64,000 nt of DNA, from the NCBI RefSeq assembly GCF_025755255.1, contig NZ_JALIEB010000002.1, positions 349,282-413,281 on the forward strand, in the 5' to 3' direction. The DNA is from Roseobacter sinensis (GTDB lineage: Bacteria; Pseudomonadota; Alphaproteobacteria; Rhodobacterales; Rhodobacteraceae). Shown piece after piece: positions 43,686 through 52,868 of the stretch (positions within the stretch are counted from its first letter, which is position 1; each line of letters starts with the position of its first letter). Below the pieces are notes generated by a model. That model saw only the letters and a program-made list of their open reading frames with translations, searched no databases and had not been told where the DNA came from. The position numbers were made by a program, and so were the translations under genes.

Positions 43686-44004
43686 GACCGAGTTTGTCAT
43701 TGCCACGGCAGTCATTCTGTTTGTGGCGTTCTGTCTGGGCTGGTTTGCCAACTGGCTCGTGCACCGCTTCAGCCGCGTGGCGGCCGAAGATGTGGCCCAG
43801 CTCGACCGGATGAGCCAAGAGCTGCACGAGGCCGAAGAGACCCGCGACCAGGCGATCACCTATCTGCAACAGCGCGAGGCGGAGCTGACCAATCAGCTCG
43901 CCCAGACCGAAGCGGAACTGCGCGCAGCCATGGACGGGCTGCGCGACGCGCGGCACGAGGCCGAAGAGCTGCGCGCGCGGGTCAATCGCGCGCCGATCGC
44001 CTGA
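43678..44004 (+). CDS. Membrane-anchored coiled-coil protein
   Basis: 108 aa. One N-terminal helix (FVIATAVILFVAFCLGWFA) is followed by an unbroken coiled coil (LDRMSQELHEAEETRDQAIT to ELRARVNRAP). It starts inside the end of the OmpA-like gene (eight-base overlap), so the two are co-translated and may act together in the envelope. The family was not recognised beyond this. Confidence 0.75.
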   Translation: MSRTEFVIATAVILFVAFCLGWFANWLVHRFSRVAAEDVAQLDRMSQELHEAEETRDQAITYLQQREAELTNQLAQTEAELRAAMDGLRDARHEAEELRARVNRAPIA

Positions 44005-44007
44005 GCA

Positions 44008-44454
44008 TCAGGTCACCGTCAGATGTGCACAGCGCGCGGTGTGGGCCACCTGCTGTGACGTGCTGCCCAAGACAAGTCCCGACAGGTTGCCAAGCCCCCG
44101 TCGCCCCGTCACGATCAGGTCCGACCCGATCTCCTTGGCATAGTCCAGAAGGGCCTGCGCCGGTTCACCGTCGCCCACATGCGCGATGGGCTGCTTGACC
44201 CCGGCATTGCTTGCGATGGCGCGGGCCTGGGCGATCACTTTCTGTGCGGCTTCGGCCACCTCGTCAGCCGAGGGCATGGTCGTGGCCACGTGATAGCCCG
44301 CAACCGCACCGAGCGCGAAGGCCACCGTTTCGGCTTTCGGCGTATGCGAGACATGGACTTCCGAGCCGTATTTCTCCGCAAGGTCACAGGCCATCCGCAG
44401 TGCATTCTCCGACGGTTCCGAGCCATCGAAGCCCACCGTGATTTTCTTGAACAT
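44008..44454 (-). CDS. Universal stress protein
   Basis: 148 aa, UspA fold (ITVGFDGSEPSENALRMACD) with the ATP-binding pattern GRRGLGNLSGLVLGSTSQQV (G-x2-G-x9-G-S/T). It converges with the coiled-coil gene, leaving three bases. Confidence 0.9.
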   Translation of the reverse strand: MFKKITVGFDGSEPSENALRMACDLAEKYGSEVHVSHTPKAETVAFALGAVAGYHVATTMPSADEVAEAAQKVIAQARAIASNAGVKQPIAHVGDGEPAQALLDYAKEIGSDLIVTGRRGLGNLSGLVLGSTSQQVAHTARCAHLTVT

Positions 44455-44542
44455 CGCCCATCTCTCCTCTCTCTCGTGTTTCGGGTTCGAGAGAGACCCT
44501 AGACCGCGTGATCACATCCCGCCTTGATGCACGTCAAACCGC

Positions 44543-44986
44543 TTACCAGCGGCCAAGTGCATCCTCATCCTCCGCTTTTGCGGCAACCCAATCCGCGCCG
44601 TGGGCTGTGACCTCACGCTTCCAGAAGGGGGCGCGAGACTTCAGAAAATCCATCAGGAATTCGGCGGCCTCGAAGGCATCCTTGCGGTGGCGCGCTGCGG
44701 TTGCAACCATCATGATCATCTCTCCGTGCGTCAGGCTCCCGTAGCGATGAATGACAAGCACATCACCCAAAGACCAGCGCTGCTGCGCCTCTTCGGCAAT
44801 TGCAGTCAAGGCGCGCTCGGTCATGCCGGGGTAGTGTTCGATCTCCATCACCTCGAGCGATCCTGCATCGCTGTCGCGCACCACGCCGGTGAAGGTGACC
44901 ACGGCGCCCATATTGCTGTGCCCGGCGGCGAACTGCGCTGTTTCCGCCCCGAGATCGAAGGGCGCGTCTTGCACAACGATGCGCAT
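44543..44986 (-). CDS. moaE: Molybdopterin synthase large subunit
   Basis: 147 aa with MoaE features: MGAVVTFTGVVRD, VLVIHRYGSLTHGE and the active-site lysines in FLKSRAPFWKRE. With MoaD it inserts sulfur into precursor Z to give molybdopterin, which the CoxL enzyme in this window needs. It lies five bases downstream of moaD. Confidence 0.95.
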   Translation of the reverse strand: MRIVVQDAPFDLGAETAQFAAGHSNMGAVVTFTGVVRDSDAGSLEVMEIEHYPGMTERALTAIAEEAQQRWSLGDVLVIHRYGSLTHGEMIMMVATAARHRKDAFEAAEFLMDFLKSRAPFWKREVTAHGADWVAAKAEDEDALGRW

Positions 44987-44991
44987 GCGTC

Positions 44992-45237
44992 TCAGCCCCC
45001 GGTCATGGGCGGGAAGAAAGCAACCTCCCGCACCCCGGCCAGTGGGGCGTCGAAGTCGCTCAACTCCTGGTCAATGGCCACGCGCAGCGCCGAACGGTCG
45101 GCGAAAGCCGCCGCATAGCGCGCTTCCCGCGCCACCAACTCGTCGACCAGCTCCGAGACCGTGGCGGCCTCGCTCTGCACCTCTTCGCGCGGCAGTCCAA
45201 TCCGCTCGCGCACCCAGGCGAAATACAACACGTTCAT
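44992..45237 (-). CDS. moaD: Molybdopterin synthase sulfur carrier
   Basis: 81 aa, ubiquitin-like, ending in the required Gly-Gly (FFPPMTGG). The first residues MNVLYFAWVRERIGLPREEV are typical. Its ATG overlaps the pgsA stop. Confidence 0.95.
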   Translation of the reverse strand: MNVLYFAWVRERIGLPREEVQSEAATVSELVDELVAREARYAAAFADRSALRVAIDQELSDFDAPLAGVREVAFFPPMTGG

Positions 45238-45908
45238 CCCAGTTCATCCTTCAGATAGGGTGTGGATTTCCGGAAGTAATCATACCCCGAGATCAGCGTC
45301 AGCGCCGCCGCAATCCACAACATCCACAAGCCAACCCGCCCGGACCATACCATGGCGTGGTAGTAGGTCCGCAAGCCATTCACATCCTCGACCTCACCGC
45401 CCATCACCTCGGCGATCAACTCAGGATCCATCCCATAGCTGTTCATGACCAGATGATGCTCGAAGATCCCGCGGGAGAACAGGACCGCAATCGCCACCAT
45501 CTGCGCCGTCGTCTTCCACTTCGCCAGCCGGGTCACCTTCAGCGTCCCGGCGGTGTCGCCGAGGAACTCCCGCAACCCCGACACGAAGACCTCCCGGAAC
45601 AGGATCACCGTTGCGGGCAGCACCAGCCAGGGCGTCCAGTAGACGTCAGAAAACCCGACAATCACCATGAGCGCGATGACCACCATCGCCTTGTCGGCGA
45701 TCGGATCGAGCATCGCCCCCAGCTTGGTCTCCTGCTTCCAGGCGCGCGCCAGATAGCCGTCGAACCAGTCGGTGACCGCCGCCAAGACGAAGAGCACGAG
45801 GGCAAACCAATCCGCGTAAGGCCGGGTGAAGTAGAGAAACATCACCGCGACCATCGGCGCGGCCGCAAGCCTGACAATCGTCAGAATATTCGGCAAAGTC
45901 AGCGTCAT
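45234..45908 (-). CDS. pgsA: CDP-diacylglycerol-glycerol-3-phosphate phosphatidyltransferase
   Basis: 224 aa, membrane protein. The CDP-alcohol phosphatidyltransferase motif is intact: DWFDGYLARAWKQETKLGAM followed by LDPIADK. It makes phosphatidylglycerol phosphate, feeding the cardiolipin synthase encoded at 6351-7784. Overlaps moaD by four bases. Confidence 0.94.
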   Translation of the reverse strand: MTLTLPNILTIVRLAAAPMVAVMFLYFTRPYADWFALVLFVLAAVTDWFDGYLARAWKQETKLGAMLDPIADKAMVVIALMVIVGFSDVYWTPWLVLPATVILFREVFVSGLREFLGDTAGTLKVTRLAKWKTTAQMVAIAVLFSRGIFEHHLVMNSYGMDPELIAEVMGGEVEDVNGLRTYYHAMVWSGRVGLWMLWIAAALTLISGYDYFRKSTPYLKDELG

Positions 45909-46000
45909 GGGTTTACCCTACAACGCGGCCCATGCGGGTGAAAGCGACAACAGATCCGGGGCGCCATCCCGCCGAAGCGAGATCGTCCGGCAAAGCGCCC

Positions 46001-46059
46001 TGCGCTTCTTCTGGCCTCAAATATCCCCGCCGGAGGCATCGGCTTTTCGCAGAAAAGCC
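46001..46059 (-). terminator. Intergenic repeat and uvrC terminator hairpin
   Basis: GGCTTTT-CGCAG-AAAAGCC (46041-46059) forms a stem just past the uvrC stop. It abuts a repeat unit CTTCTTCTGGCCTCAAATAT (46005-46024) that is nearly identical to the one at 12636-12655. Confidence 0.6.
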
Positions 46060-46069
46060 AATCGAAGAC

Positions 46070-47953
46070 TCAGCCGCGCTCGTGGAAGAAATCATAGATC
46101 TTCTCGGCCAGCGCGCCCGAAACGCCTTCCACCGCTTTCAGATCACTCAGATTGGCCCGCGCGACCGCCTTGGCCGAGCCGAAATGCGCCAGCAGCGCGC
46201 GTTTGCGTGCGGCTCCCACGCCCGGCACGTCGTCCAGAGGCGTCGCACCCACCGATTTCGCCCGCTTCGCGCGATGGGTGCCAATCGCGAAGCGATGTGC
46301 CTCATCCCGCATCCGTTGAATGAAGTACAGGACCGGATCATTGTGCCGCAACGCAAAGGGCTGCTTGCCTGTGCGATAGAACTCTTCCTTGCCCGCATCC
46401 CGATCGATCCCCTTGGCGACGCCCACCATGGGGATGTCGCCCACCCCATGCGCCTCCATGATCTCGCGCACGGCGCTTACCTGCCCCGCACCCCCGTCGA
46501 TCAGCAGAAGATCTGGCCAGTGCCCTTCCGTGCGCTCCGGGTCCTCCTTGATCAGCCGCTTGAAGCGTCGGGTCAGCACCTCCTTCATCATCCCGAAATC
46601 GTCACCAGGTGTCAGCTCGTCACCCCGGATGTTGAACTTGCGGTACTGGTTTTTGAGAAACCCCTCGGGTCCGGCCACGATCATCGCACCAACTGCGAAG
46701 GCACCCTGAATGTGCGAGTTGTCATAGACCTCGATCCGCTCGGGCGGCGCCTTCAGGTCGAAGGCCTCCGCCACCCCGCGCATCAGCCGGGCCTGCGTCG
46801 CGGTCTCGGCCATCTTCCGCGCGAGGCTTTCTCGGGCATTGCGTAGGGCGGAATCAATCAGCTCCGCCTTTTCGCCGCGCTTCGGCACCAGCAGCTCGAC
46901 CTTCCGGCCCAGCTTGCCACTCAGCGCCTCGGCCATCAGGTCCGGGTTCTCGATCTCATTGCTAAGGATCAGCTGCCGCGGCGGCTCGCGCGTATCGTAG
47001 AATTGGCCCACAAAGGCCTCCAGCACCTCCGCCGCATCCACATCCGGTCCGACCCGCGGATAGTAATCCTTGTTGCCCCAGTTCTGGTTCGCGCGGATGA
47101 AGAAGACCTGCACGCAGGCCTGCCCGCTGTCCATGTGCAGCGCGATGATATCCGCTTCCGCCACGCTCTGCGGGTTGATGCCCTGCGCCGTCTGCACCTG
47201 GGTCAAGGCCTTGATCCGGTCGCGCAGGGCAGCAGCCCGTTCGAACTCCATCGCCTCCGACGCGGCTCCCATCTCAGCCGCCAGACGCGCCTGAATGTCC
47301 GTGGTCTTGCCCGTCAGGAAGGTCTCGGCATCCTTGACCGAGCGGCGATACTCCTCCGCGCTGATCTTGCCGACGCAAGGCGCCGAGCAGCGCTTGATCT
47401 GATACTGCAGACAAGGCCGCGTGCGGCTTTCGAACATCGCGTTGGAACAGTCCCGCAGCAGGAAGACGCGCTGCAGCTGATTGAGCGTCCGGTTCACCGC
47501 ACCGGCAGAGGCAAAGGGCCCGTAGTAGGCGCCCTTTTCCTTCTTCGCGCCGCGATGCTTCTTGATCTGCGGAAAGTCATGATCCGCCGTCACCAGAATA
47601 TTCGGAAAGCTCTTGTCGTCGCGCAAGAGCACGTTGAACTTCGGCTTCAACTGCTTGATCAGGTTCTGCTCCAGCAGCAGCGCTTCGGTCTCTGTCCGCG
47701 TGGTCAGGAACATCATCGACGCGGTCATCGAAATCATCCGCGCGATCCGTGGGCTGTGCCCCGCGGGCCGGCCGTAGTTGCTGACCCGCGCCCGCAGATT
47801 GCGTGCCTTGCCCACGTAGAGCACCCGCGCCTGCGCATCGAGCATCCGGTACACACCCGGCGAGGTGTCGAGCGTCTTGAGATAACTCTGGATCACCTCG
47901 TGACCGGTCGCCACATCCTTGGGCTGAGTCTGATCTGGGCCTGACATAACCAT
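46070..47953 (-). CDS. uvrC: Excinuclease ABC subunit C
   Basis: About 627 aa, full length. The GIY-YIG nuclease (SPGVYRMLDAQARVLYVGKA), UVR motif (AEMGAASEAMEFERAAALRD), RNase-H-like nuclease (ERIEVYDNSHIQGAFAVGAM, LLIDGGAGQVSAV) and C-terminal helix-hairpin-helix (VPGVGAARKRALLAHFGSAK) appear in order. It makes both incisions in nucleotide excision repair. ATG 47953 has a weak AAGAA upstream; ATG 47947 is the alternative. Confidence 0.93.
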   Translation of the reverse strand: MVMSGPDQTQPKDVATGHEVIQSYLKTLDTSPGVYRMLDAQARVLYVGKARNLRARVSNYGRPAGHSPRIARMISMTASMMFLTTRTETEALLLEQNLIKQLKPKFNVLLRDDKSFPNILVTADHDFPQIKKHRGAKKEKGAYYGPFASAGAVNRTLNQLQRVFLLRDCSNAMFESRTRPCLQYQIKRCSAPCVGKISAEEYRRSVKDAETFLTGKTTDIQARLAAEMGAASEAMEFERAAALRDRIKALTQVQTAQGINPQSVAEADIIALHMDSGQACVQVFFIRANQNWGNKDYYPRVGPDVDAAEVLEAFVGQFYDTREPPRQLILSNEIENPDLMAEALSGKLGRKVELLVPKRGEKAELIDSALRNARESLARKMAETATQARLMRGVAEAFDLKAPPERIEVYDNSHIQGAFAVGAMIVAGPEGFLKNQYRKFNIRGDELTPGDDFGMMKEVLTRRFKRLIKEDPERTEGHWPDLLLIDGGAGQVSAVREIMEAHGVGDIPMVGVAKGIDRDAGKEEFYRTGKQPFALRHNDPVLYFIQRMRDEAHRFAIGTHRAKRAKSVGATPLDDVPGVGAARKRALLAHFGSAKAVARANLSDLKAVEGVSGALAEKIYDFFHERG

Positions 47954-48236
47954 AGGTATGATTCTTAGCGGCGGCTGCACCGGAGTTGAAGCGACTGCAA
48001 GGGCGAACCTGTCCACGGATCATGTGGATAACTCTGCCGATAACTTCCGGGCACCCGAATTTTTCCTTTTCCTTAGCGGGATTTCTACAGTTTGCCCAAT
48101 AATTAGGCACATATCCAAGCCACTGTTTTCATTTGATATTTTCTTCTGCGCAGCGCAAGTTTTTGAAAACAAAGACATTTTAGTAACGGATTTGTAACAC
48201 TCCTTAAGCCGGTGCAAAACTTGCCGGTCAGACCGT
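47954..48236. promoter_or_regulatory. AT-rich intergenic region with a DnaA box
   Basis: About 280 bases between the SDR gene and uvrC, strikingly AT-rich from 48050 to 48215 relative to the GC-rich surroundings. TGTGGATAA at 48023-48031 is a perfect DnaA-box sequence (TTATCCACA on the other strand). Several short frames cross it without ribosome binding sites. It could be a promoter, a DnaA-titration site or a small RNA locus. Confidence 0.5.
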
Positions 48237-49016
48237 CTATTCGACGCCGAGGACATCCGGTGTTTGCCAAGCCAGATGCTGTCCGCCGTCCACACAGAGA
48301 AGCTGCCCGGTGACCGCCGGCGCATCGAGGAAGTACCCCAGCGCCGCCGTCATGTCGGCCGGGTTCGAGCCCCGTTCCAGCACCGTTGCCGCACGCTGCT
48401 TGGCAAAGTGTTCGGCGGACTGCCGCCCCCCTTGCAGCGTCGGGCCCGGGCCAATCGCATTCACCCGGATCGCGGGCGCCAGCGCCTGGGCCGCGGTCTG
48501 CGTGAGCGCCCAAAGCCCCATCTTGGCGAGCGTGTAGGTCATGAATTCCGGTGTCAGCTTGCGCACCCTCTGGTCGATCATGTTCACGATCAGCGCTGCC
48601 GCCTGCGGCTCCTGCGCGGCATCTGTCTGCGGGAAGAGACGCTGGGCGGCCATCTTCTGGGTCAGGATGAAGGGCGCGCGCAGGTTGCTCTGCATGTGCC
48701 GGTCCCAGCTCTGCCGCGTCGCGCTCTCGACCGTGTCGTACTCGAAGATCGAGGCGTTGTTCACCAGGCAGCTGATAGGCCCGCCGAGCGCCTCGACCGC
48801 CCGGTCGAACAGCGCTTCCGTCGCGGCATCCTCCAGCAGATCCGCCTGCAGCGCCACCGCACGCGCGCCTGCGGCTTCGACAGCCGCAACCGTCTCCTCG
48901 GCCCCCGCGACGGACGACGCATAATGCACCGCCACGTCATACCCGCGCGCCGCAAGATAGAGCGCCATCGCGCGCCCAATGCGGTGCCCGGCGCCTGTCA
49001 CCAGAGCTGTCGGCAT
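48237..49016 (-). CDS. SDR-family oxidoreductase
   Basis: 259 aa. The Rossmann motif TGAGHRIGRAMALYL, the NNAS motif (LVNNASIFEYDTVES) and the catalytic YTLAK are present. RIGRAM at the NADP site and the overall text resemble the FolM/pteridine-reductase-like branch, but the substrate is uncertain. Confidence 0.85.
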   Translation of the reverse strand: MPTALVTGAGHRIGRAMALYLAARGYDVAVHYASSVAGAEETVAAVEAAGARAVALQADLLEDAATEALFDRAVEALGGPISCLVNNASIFEYDTVESATRQSWDRHMQSNLRAPFILTQKMAAQRLFPQTDAAQEPQAAALIVNMIDQRVRKLTPEFMTYTLAKMGLWALTQTAAQALAPAIRVNAIGPGPTLQGGRQSAEHFAKQRAATVLERGSNPADMTAALGYFLDAPAVTGQLLCVDGGQHLAWQTPDVLGVE

Positions 49017-49037
49017 AGATCCCCCCTCGGTTGTCCG

Positions 49038-49988
49038 CTAGCTGAGCACGATCGCCAGATAGGCCAGGTAGAGGCCACTCAGGATCACACCCCAGACCCG
49101 CGTGATGTTCCAAGAGAGATAGACGAAGGGCAGCAAAAGAACAGAGGCGCCAAGCATGACCCAGAGATCGAAGGTCAGAAACTCACGATCCACCGGGATC
49201 GGCCCGACGAAGCTCGCTATCCCGATGATGGCCAGCAGGTTGAACATGTTCGAGCCGATCACATTGCCCAGGGCCACATCGGCCTGCCGTCGCAGGGCCG
49301 CCATCACCGTTGTCGCGAGTTCCGGCAGGGAGGTGCCGATGGCCACAAGCGTGAGGCCGATCACCGTGTCCGAGACGCCATAAGTCTTGGCGATGATCGT
49401 GGCGTTCTCCACCAGCAGGTTCGCGCCCAGCGGCAAGCCCGCCAGCCCCAGCAGCAGAAGCAGCAGGATACGCCACCAGGGCAGGTCCGGATCGGCCCCC
49501 TCGGGCTCTTCCTCGGGCGCGCTCTTGCAGGCCTGCCGGTGCCGGTGCGCATCGCGGAATGCATCCAGCAGCATCAGCGCCAAACCTGCAAGCAGCACGC
49601 TGCCGGCAACCCAGTCGAAGACGCCCCGGAAGGCGAGCGCGATGAACAGCACGCTTGCTGCAAGCATCAGGTTGTAGGTCTTGCGCGTGTTGCATTCTGC
49701 GGTGTGCATCGTGGCCAGCAGCGCGGGCACGCCCAGCACCAGCAGGATATTCGCGGTGTTCGAGCCCACCACATTGCCCAGCGCCAGCCCCGGCGCATCG
49801 TCGAGGATCGCCTGTACCGAAATCAAGAGCTCTGGCGCCGAAGTCCCGAAAGCCACGATCGTGAGGCTGACGATCAGCGCCGGCACCCCCAGCCGCAGCG
49901 ACATGTTCACCGCCCCTTTGACCAGCGCGTCCCCCGCCAGAAGCAGCAGCACCAACCCAAAGCCGCAGAGAACCCACGGCAGGATCAT
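49038..49988 (-). CDS. Calcium/sodium antiporter
   Basis: 316 aa with ten or so membrane helices in two homologous halves. Each half has the alpha-repeat signature: IVAFGTSAPELLISVQA and LVAIGTSLPELATTVMA, with GNVVGSNTANILLVLG and GNVIGSNMFNLLAIIG. A YrbG/CaxA-type exchanger of the inner membrane. It overlaps the small upstream gene by four bases. Confidence 0.9.
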   Translation of the reverse strand: MILPWVLCGFGLVLLLLAGDALVKGAVNMSLRLGVPALIVSLTIVAFGTSAPELLISVQAILDDAPGLALGNVVGSNTANILLVLGVPALLATMHTAECNTRKTYNLMLAASVLFIALAFRGVFDWVAGSVLLAGLALMLLDAFRDAHRHRQACKSAPEEEPEGADPDLPWWRILLLLLLGLAGLPLGANLLVENATIIAKTYGVSDTVIGLTLVAIGTSLPELATTVMAALRRQADVALGNVIGSNMFNLLAIIGIASFVGPIPVDREFLTFDLWVMLGASVLLLPFVYLSWNITRVWGVILSGLYLAYLAIVLS

Positions 49989-50155
49989 GCGCGATCATCC
50001 TTGCCACAGGGGCACGGGCCCTTCCCGATCCGGTAGCGTCCGCAGGCCCGACATTTGGCGTTTGAAAGCCGCTTGCCACCCAGCCAATGCAGCTTGCCGA
50101 ACATCGCCAAGACGCCCATGACGATCAGGAACAGGGTGACAATCTTCAGGATCAT
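49985..50155 (-). CDS. Small membrane protein with Cys4 zinc-ribbon-like motif
   Basis: 56 aa: one N-terminal helix (LKIVTLFLIVMGVLAMFG), then CRACGRYRIGKGPCPCGK, a C-x2-C-x9-C-x-C knuckle likely to bind zinc. Its TGA overlaps the ATG of the antiporter gene (ATGA), and the S49 peptidase gene ends six bases upstream, so all three probably form one operon. No function is known to me; the tight coupling supports that it is real. Confidence 0.8.
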   Translation of the reverse strand: MILKIVTLFLIVMGVLAMFGKLHWLGGKRLSNAKCRACGRYRIGKGPCPCGKDDRA

Positions 50156-50160
50156 GAAGT

Positions 50161-50958
50161 CTACAGTCCGAACTGCGCGTAGGCGGCGCGCTCTTCCAGA
50201 CCGTGCAGGGCATCGCCCACCATCTGCGCCCCAAACCGTGCAAGAAACGGTCTGCGCACGCCGTAGCGGCGGAACTTGACCTTCTCGCCGAAGCGCTCCT
50301 GCATCATCGGCTTCAGGTGGCCGATGCCGTCGATCAGCCCCAGATCGGTCGCCTTGCGGGCCAGCCAGATCTCGCCGGTAAAGAGGTCACGGTCCTCGGG
50401 CAGTTTGCCTTGGCGTCGCGCGCTCACATGATCCTTGAAGTTGACGTGGATGTCCTCGAGGATCTCCTTCAGCCGCGCCACGTCCTCGGGGTTTTCCGGG
50501 CGGAAGGGGTCGAGCATGGATTTCGACTTGCCCGCAGTATAGACGCGCCGCTCGATCCCGTTCTTCACCAGGAACTCATGTGCGCCAAAGGAGGCCGAGA
50601 TGACCCCGATCGAGCCCACGACCGAGCTGTCATCGGCATAGATCTCATCTGCTGCTGCAGCCAGCCAATAGCCTCCCGAGGCGGCCACATCCTCGACAAA
50701 GGCGATCACGGGGATCTCTTTTTCCTCGGCCAGCCGCCGGATCCGCCCCCCGATCAGCGAGCTCTGCACCGGGCTGCCGCCGGGCGAGTTCACCTCCAGC
50801 GCCACTGCTGCGGGCTTGCCGCGGGTGAAGGCTTTTTCAATGATGGGCGCGAGGGTTGCGTCATTCAGCGTCGCCCGCCCGGAGGCGGCAATCATCCCCG
50901 ACAGCCGGATCACAGCAACCGTCGGGTCGGATTTCATAAAGGGGATCCAGCGTTTCAT
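50161..50958 (-). CDS. S49 family signal-peptide-peptidase-like serine protease
   Basis: 265 aa. SohB/SppA text: ALEVNSPGGSPVQSSLIGGR, AFVEDVAASGGYWLAAAADE with the nucleophile Ser, and RRVYTAGKSKSMLDPFRPEN with the general-base Lys. No N-terminal signal or anchor is obvious from ATG 50958, unlike longer SohB proteins. It may degrade membrane-associated peptides. Confidence 0.88.
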   Translation of the reverse strand: MKRWIPFMKSDPTVAVIRLSGMIAASGRATLNDATLAPIIEKAFTRGKPAAVALEVNSPGGSPVQSSLIGGRIRRLAEEKEIPVIAFVEDVAASGGYWLAAAADEIYADDSSVVGSIGVISASFGAHEFLVKNGIERRVYTAGKSKSMLDPFRPENPEDVARLKEILEDIHVNFKDHVSARRQGKLPEDRDLFTGEIWLARKATDLGLIDGIGHLKPMMQERFGEKVKFRRYGVRRPFLARFGAQMVGDALHGLEERAAYAQFGL

Positions 50959-51026
50959 GAGACCCCATGTAGAATGGCACCCCCCCGCAAACAAGGAGGC
51001 AGGCGAGAAGGATTTCCCCTGCGGCT

Positions 51027-51788
51027 TTATTGCCGAATGCGCCAGCCCGTCTTGAAGATCCAGCCGATCACCAGCAGGCAGGCTGCGGTGAAGCCTGTGA
51101 TCGCCAGAAGCGACACCGCAATTGGCACGTCCGCCGACCCAAAGAACGACCAGCGGAAGCCCGAAATGAGGTAGACCACGGGGTTGAAGTAGGAGATCGT
51201 CTGCCAGACAGGCGGCAGCATCGAGATCGAATAGAACGCGCCGCCAAGGAACACGAGCGGTGTCACCACCAGCAGCGGTACCAGCTGGAGCTGCTCGAAA
51301 CTGCCCGCCCAGATGCCGATGATGAACCCGAGAAGCGCGAAGCTTAGGCAGGTGAGCAGCAGGAAAGCGATCATGGCGAGCGGGTGCTGGATGGTCACAT
51401 CGACGAAGAAGAACGCCGTAATGAGGATGATCACCCCGATGAAGAGGGCTTTGGTGGCCGCAGCACCCACATAGCCCGCGACGATCTCGAGGAAATTCAC
51501 CGGCGCCGAGAGCAGCTCGTAGATCGTACCAATGAATTTCGGGAAGTAGATGCCGAAAGACGCGTTGGAAATCGCCTGCGTGATCACCGAGAGCATGATC
51601 AGCCCCGGCACGATGAAGGCGCCGTAGCTCACACCCTCGATCTCCTGGATCCGACTGCCGATGGCCGCGCCGAAGACCACGAAATAGAGCGAGGTCGACA
51701 GCACCGGCGAGAGGAAGCTCTGCGCCAGCGTGCGAAAAAACCGGGCCATCTCAAAGACGTAAATCGCACGGATCGCCGACCAGTTCAT
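51027..51788 (-). CDS. ABC-2 type transporter permease
   Basis: 253 aa with six hydrophobic helices ([60 protein letters not shown]). YadH/NodJ-like. Its start overlaps the ATPase gene by four bases. The exported substrate is unknown. Confidence 0.88.
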   Translation of the reverse strand: MNWSAIRAIYVFEMARFFRTLAQSFLSPVLSTSLYFVVFGAAIGSRIQEIEGVSYGAFIVPGLIMLSVITQAISNASFGIYFPKFIGTIYELLSAPVNFLEIVAGYVGAAATKALFIGVIILITAFFFVDVTIQHPLAMIAFLLLTCLSFALLGFIIGIWAGSFEQLQLVPLLVVTPLVFLGGAFYSISMLPPVWQTISYFNPVVYLISGFRWSFFGSADVPIAVSLLAITGFTAACLLVIGWIFKTGWRIRQ

Positions 51789-52723
51789 GCCGTATCCCCC
51801 TTGTCGTCATGCACCAGGCCCACGAAGATGTCCTCAAGGCTGCTTTGCCGCGTGACCACGTCCCGCAACACCAACCCGGCCGCCGAGACATCCTGCAAGA
51901 GCTTCGTGATACCGGTGCGCTCGGCCCGCGTGTCATAGGCGTAGGTCAGCGTGCAGCCCGCGTCACAGAGCGTCAGATCGTACTTCGACAGCGCCTCTGG
52001 CACCGTCTCCAGCGGCTCGGACAGCTGCACATCAAGCTGCTTCTGACCCATGCGCGCCATCAGGCTCGCCTTTTCCTCGACCAGAAGCAGCTCGCCCTTG
52101 GCGATCACGCCCACGCGGTCCGCAATCGCCTCCGCTTCCTCGATGTAGTGCGTCGTCAGCACGATGGTCACCCCATCCGCCTTCAGGCCCTGCACGATCT
52201 CCCACATGTCCTTGCGCAGCTCCACATCGACACCGGCGGTGGGCTCGTCGAGGAACAGCAGCCGGGGCTCATGGCTGAGCGCCTTCGCTATCAGCACCCG
52301 GCGCTTCATGCCGCCCGACAGCGCACGGATCTGGTTGTCCTTCTTGTCCCAGAGCGACAGTTGCCGCAGGATCCGCTCGATCGCCGCGTCGTCGCGCGGC
52401 TTGCCGAAGAGCCCGCGCGAAAACTGCACGGTATTTATGACCTTCTCGAAGGGCTCAAGATTGATCTCCTGCGGCACCAGCCCGATCATGGCACGCGCCG
52501 CCCGGAAGGCGGTCACGATGTCGTGTCCGCCCACGCTGACCTGCCCCGAGGTGGCTTGCGTGATCCCGCAGACCGTCGAGATCAGCGTGGTCTTACCTGC
52601 CCCGTTAGGCCCCAGCAGCGCCAGGATTTCGCCCTGCTCGATCTGCAAGTCGACACCTTTCAGCGCCTCGAACCCATCCGAATAGGACTTGCGCAAGTCT
52701 CTGATATCGAGAATGACCGCCAT
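51785..52723 (-). CDS. ABC transporter ATP-binding protein
   Basis: 312 aa. Walker [15 protein letters not shown], signature [20 protein letters not shown], Walker [13 protein letters not shown], switch His [14 protein letters not shown] YadG/NatA-type exporter ATPase paired with the permease downstream. It is the only ABC exporter in the window. Confidence 0.92.
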   Translation of the reverse strand: MAVILDIRDLRKSYSDGFEALKGVDLQIEQGEILALLGPNGAGKTTLISTVCGITQATSGQVSVGGHDIVTAFRAARAMIGLVPQEINLEPFEKVINTVQFSRGLFGKPRDDAAIERILRQLSLWDKKDNQIRALSGGMKRRVLIAKALSHEPRLLFLDEPTAGVDVELRKDMWEIVQGLKADGVTIVLTTHYIEEAEAIADRVGVIAKGELLLVEEKASLMARMGQKQLDVQLSEPLETVPEALSKYDLTLCDAGCTLTYAYDTRAERTGITKLLQDVSAAGLVLRDVVTRQSSLEDIFVGLVHDDKGDTA

Positions 52724-52868
52724 GCCTCAGCCCCTTTCACGTCACGCCGCGCACCCTAGGCTGCGGCCTGCGAGGTTAACAGCGCGCAGACGCACACTCA
52801 ACGCCGCCCTCTGTGCGCCACATCGCAATCCGTGGCGCCCCGTTCAGAAGCCGACCTACCCTGCAGGT

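Noticed and set aside
47958-48325. Short frames in the AT-rich region after uvrC
   Set aside because: No ribosome binding site and no protein-like composition; better read as regulatory DNA.
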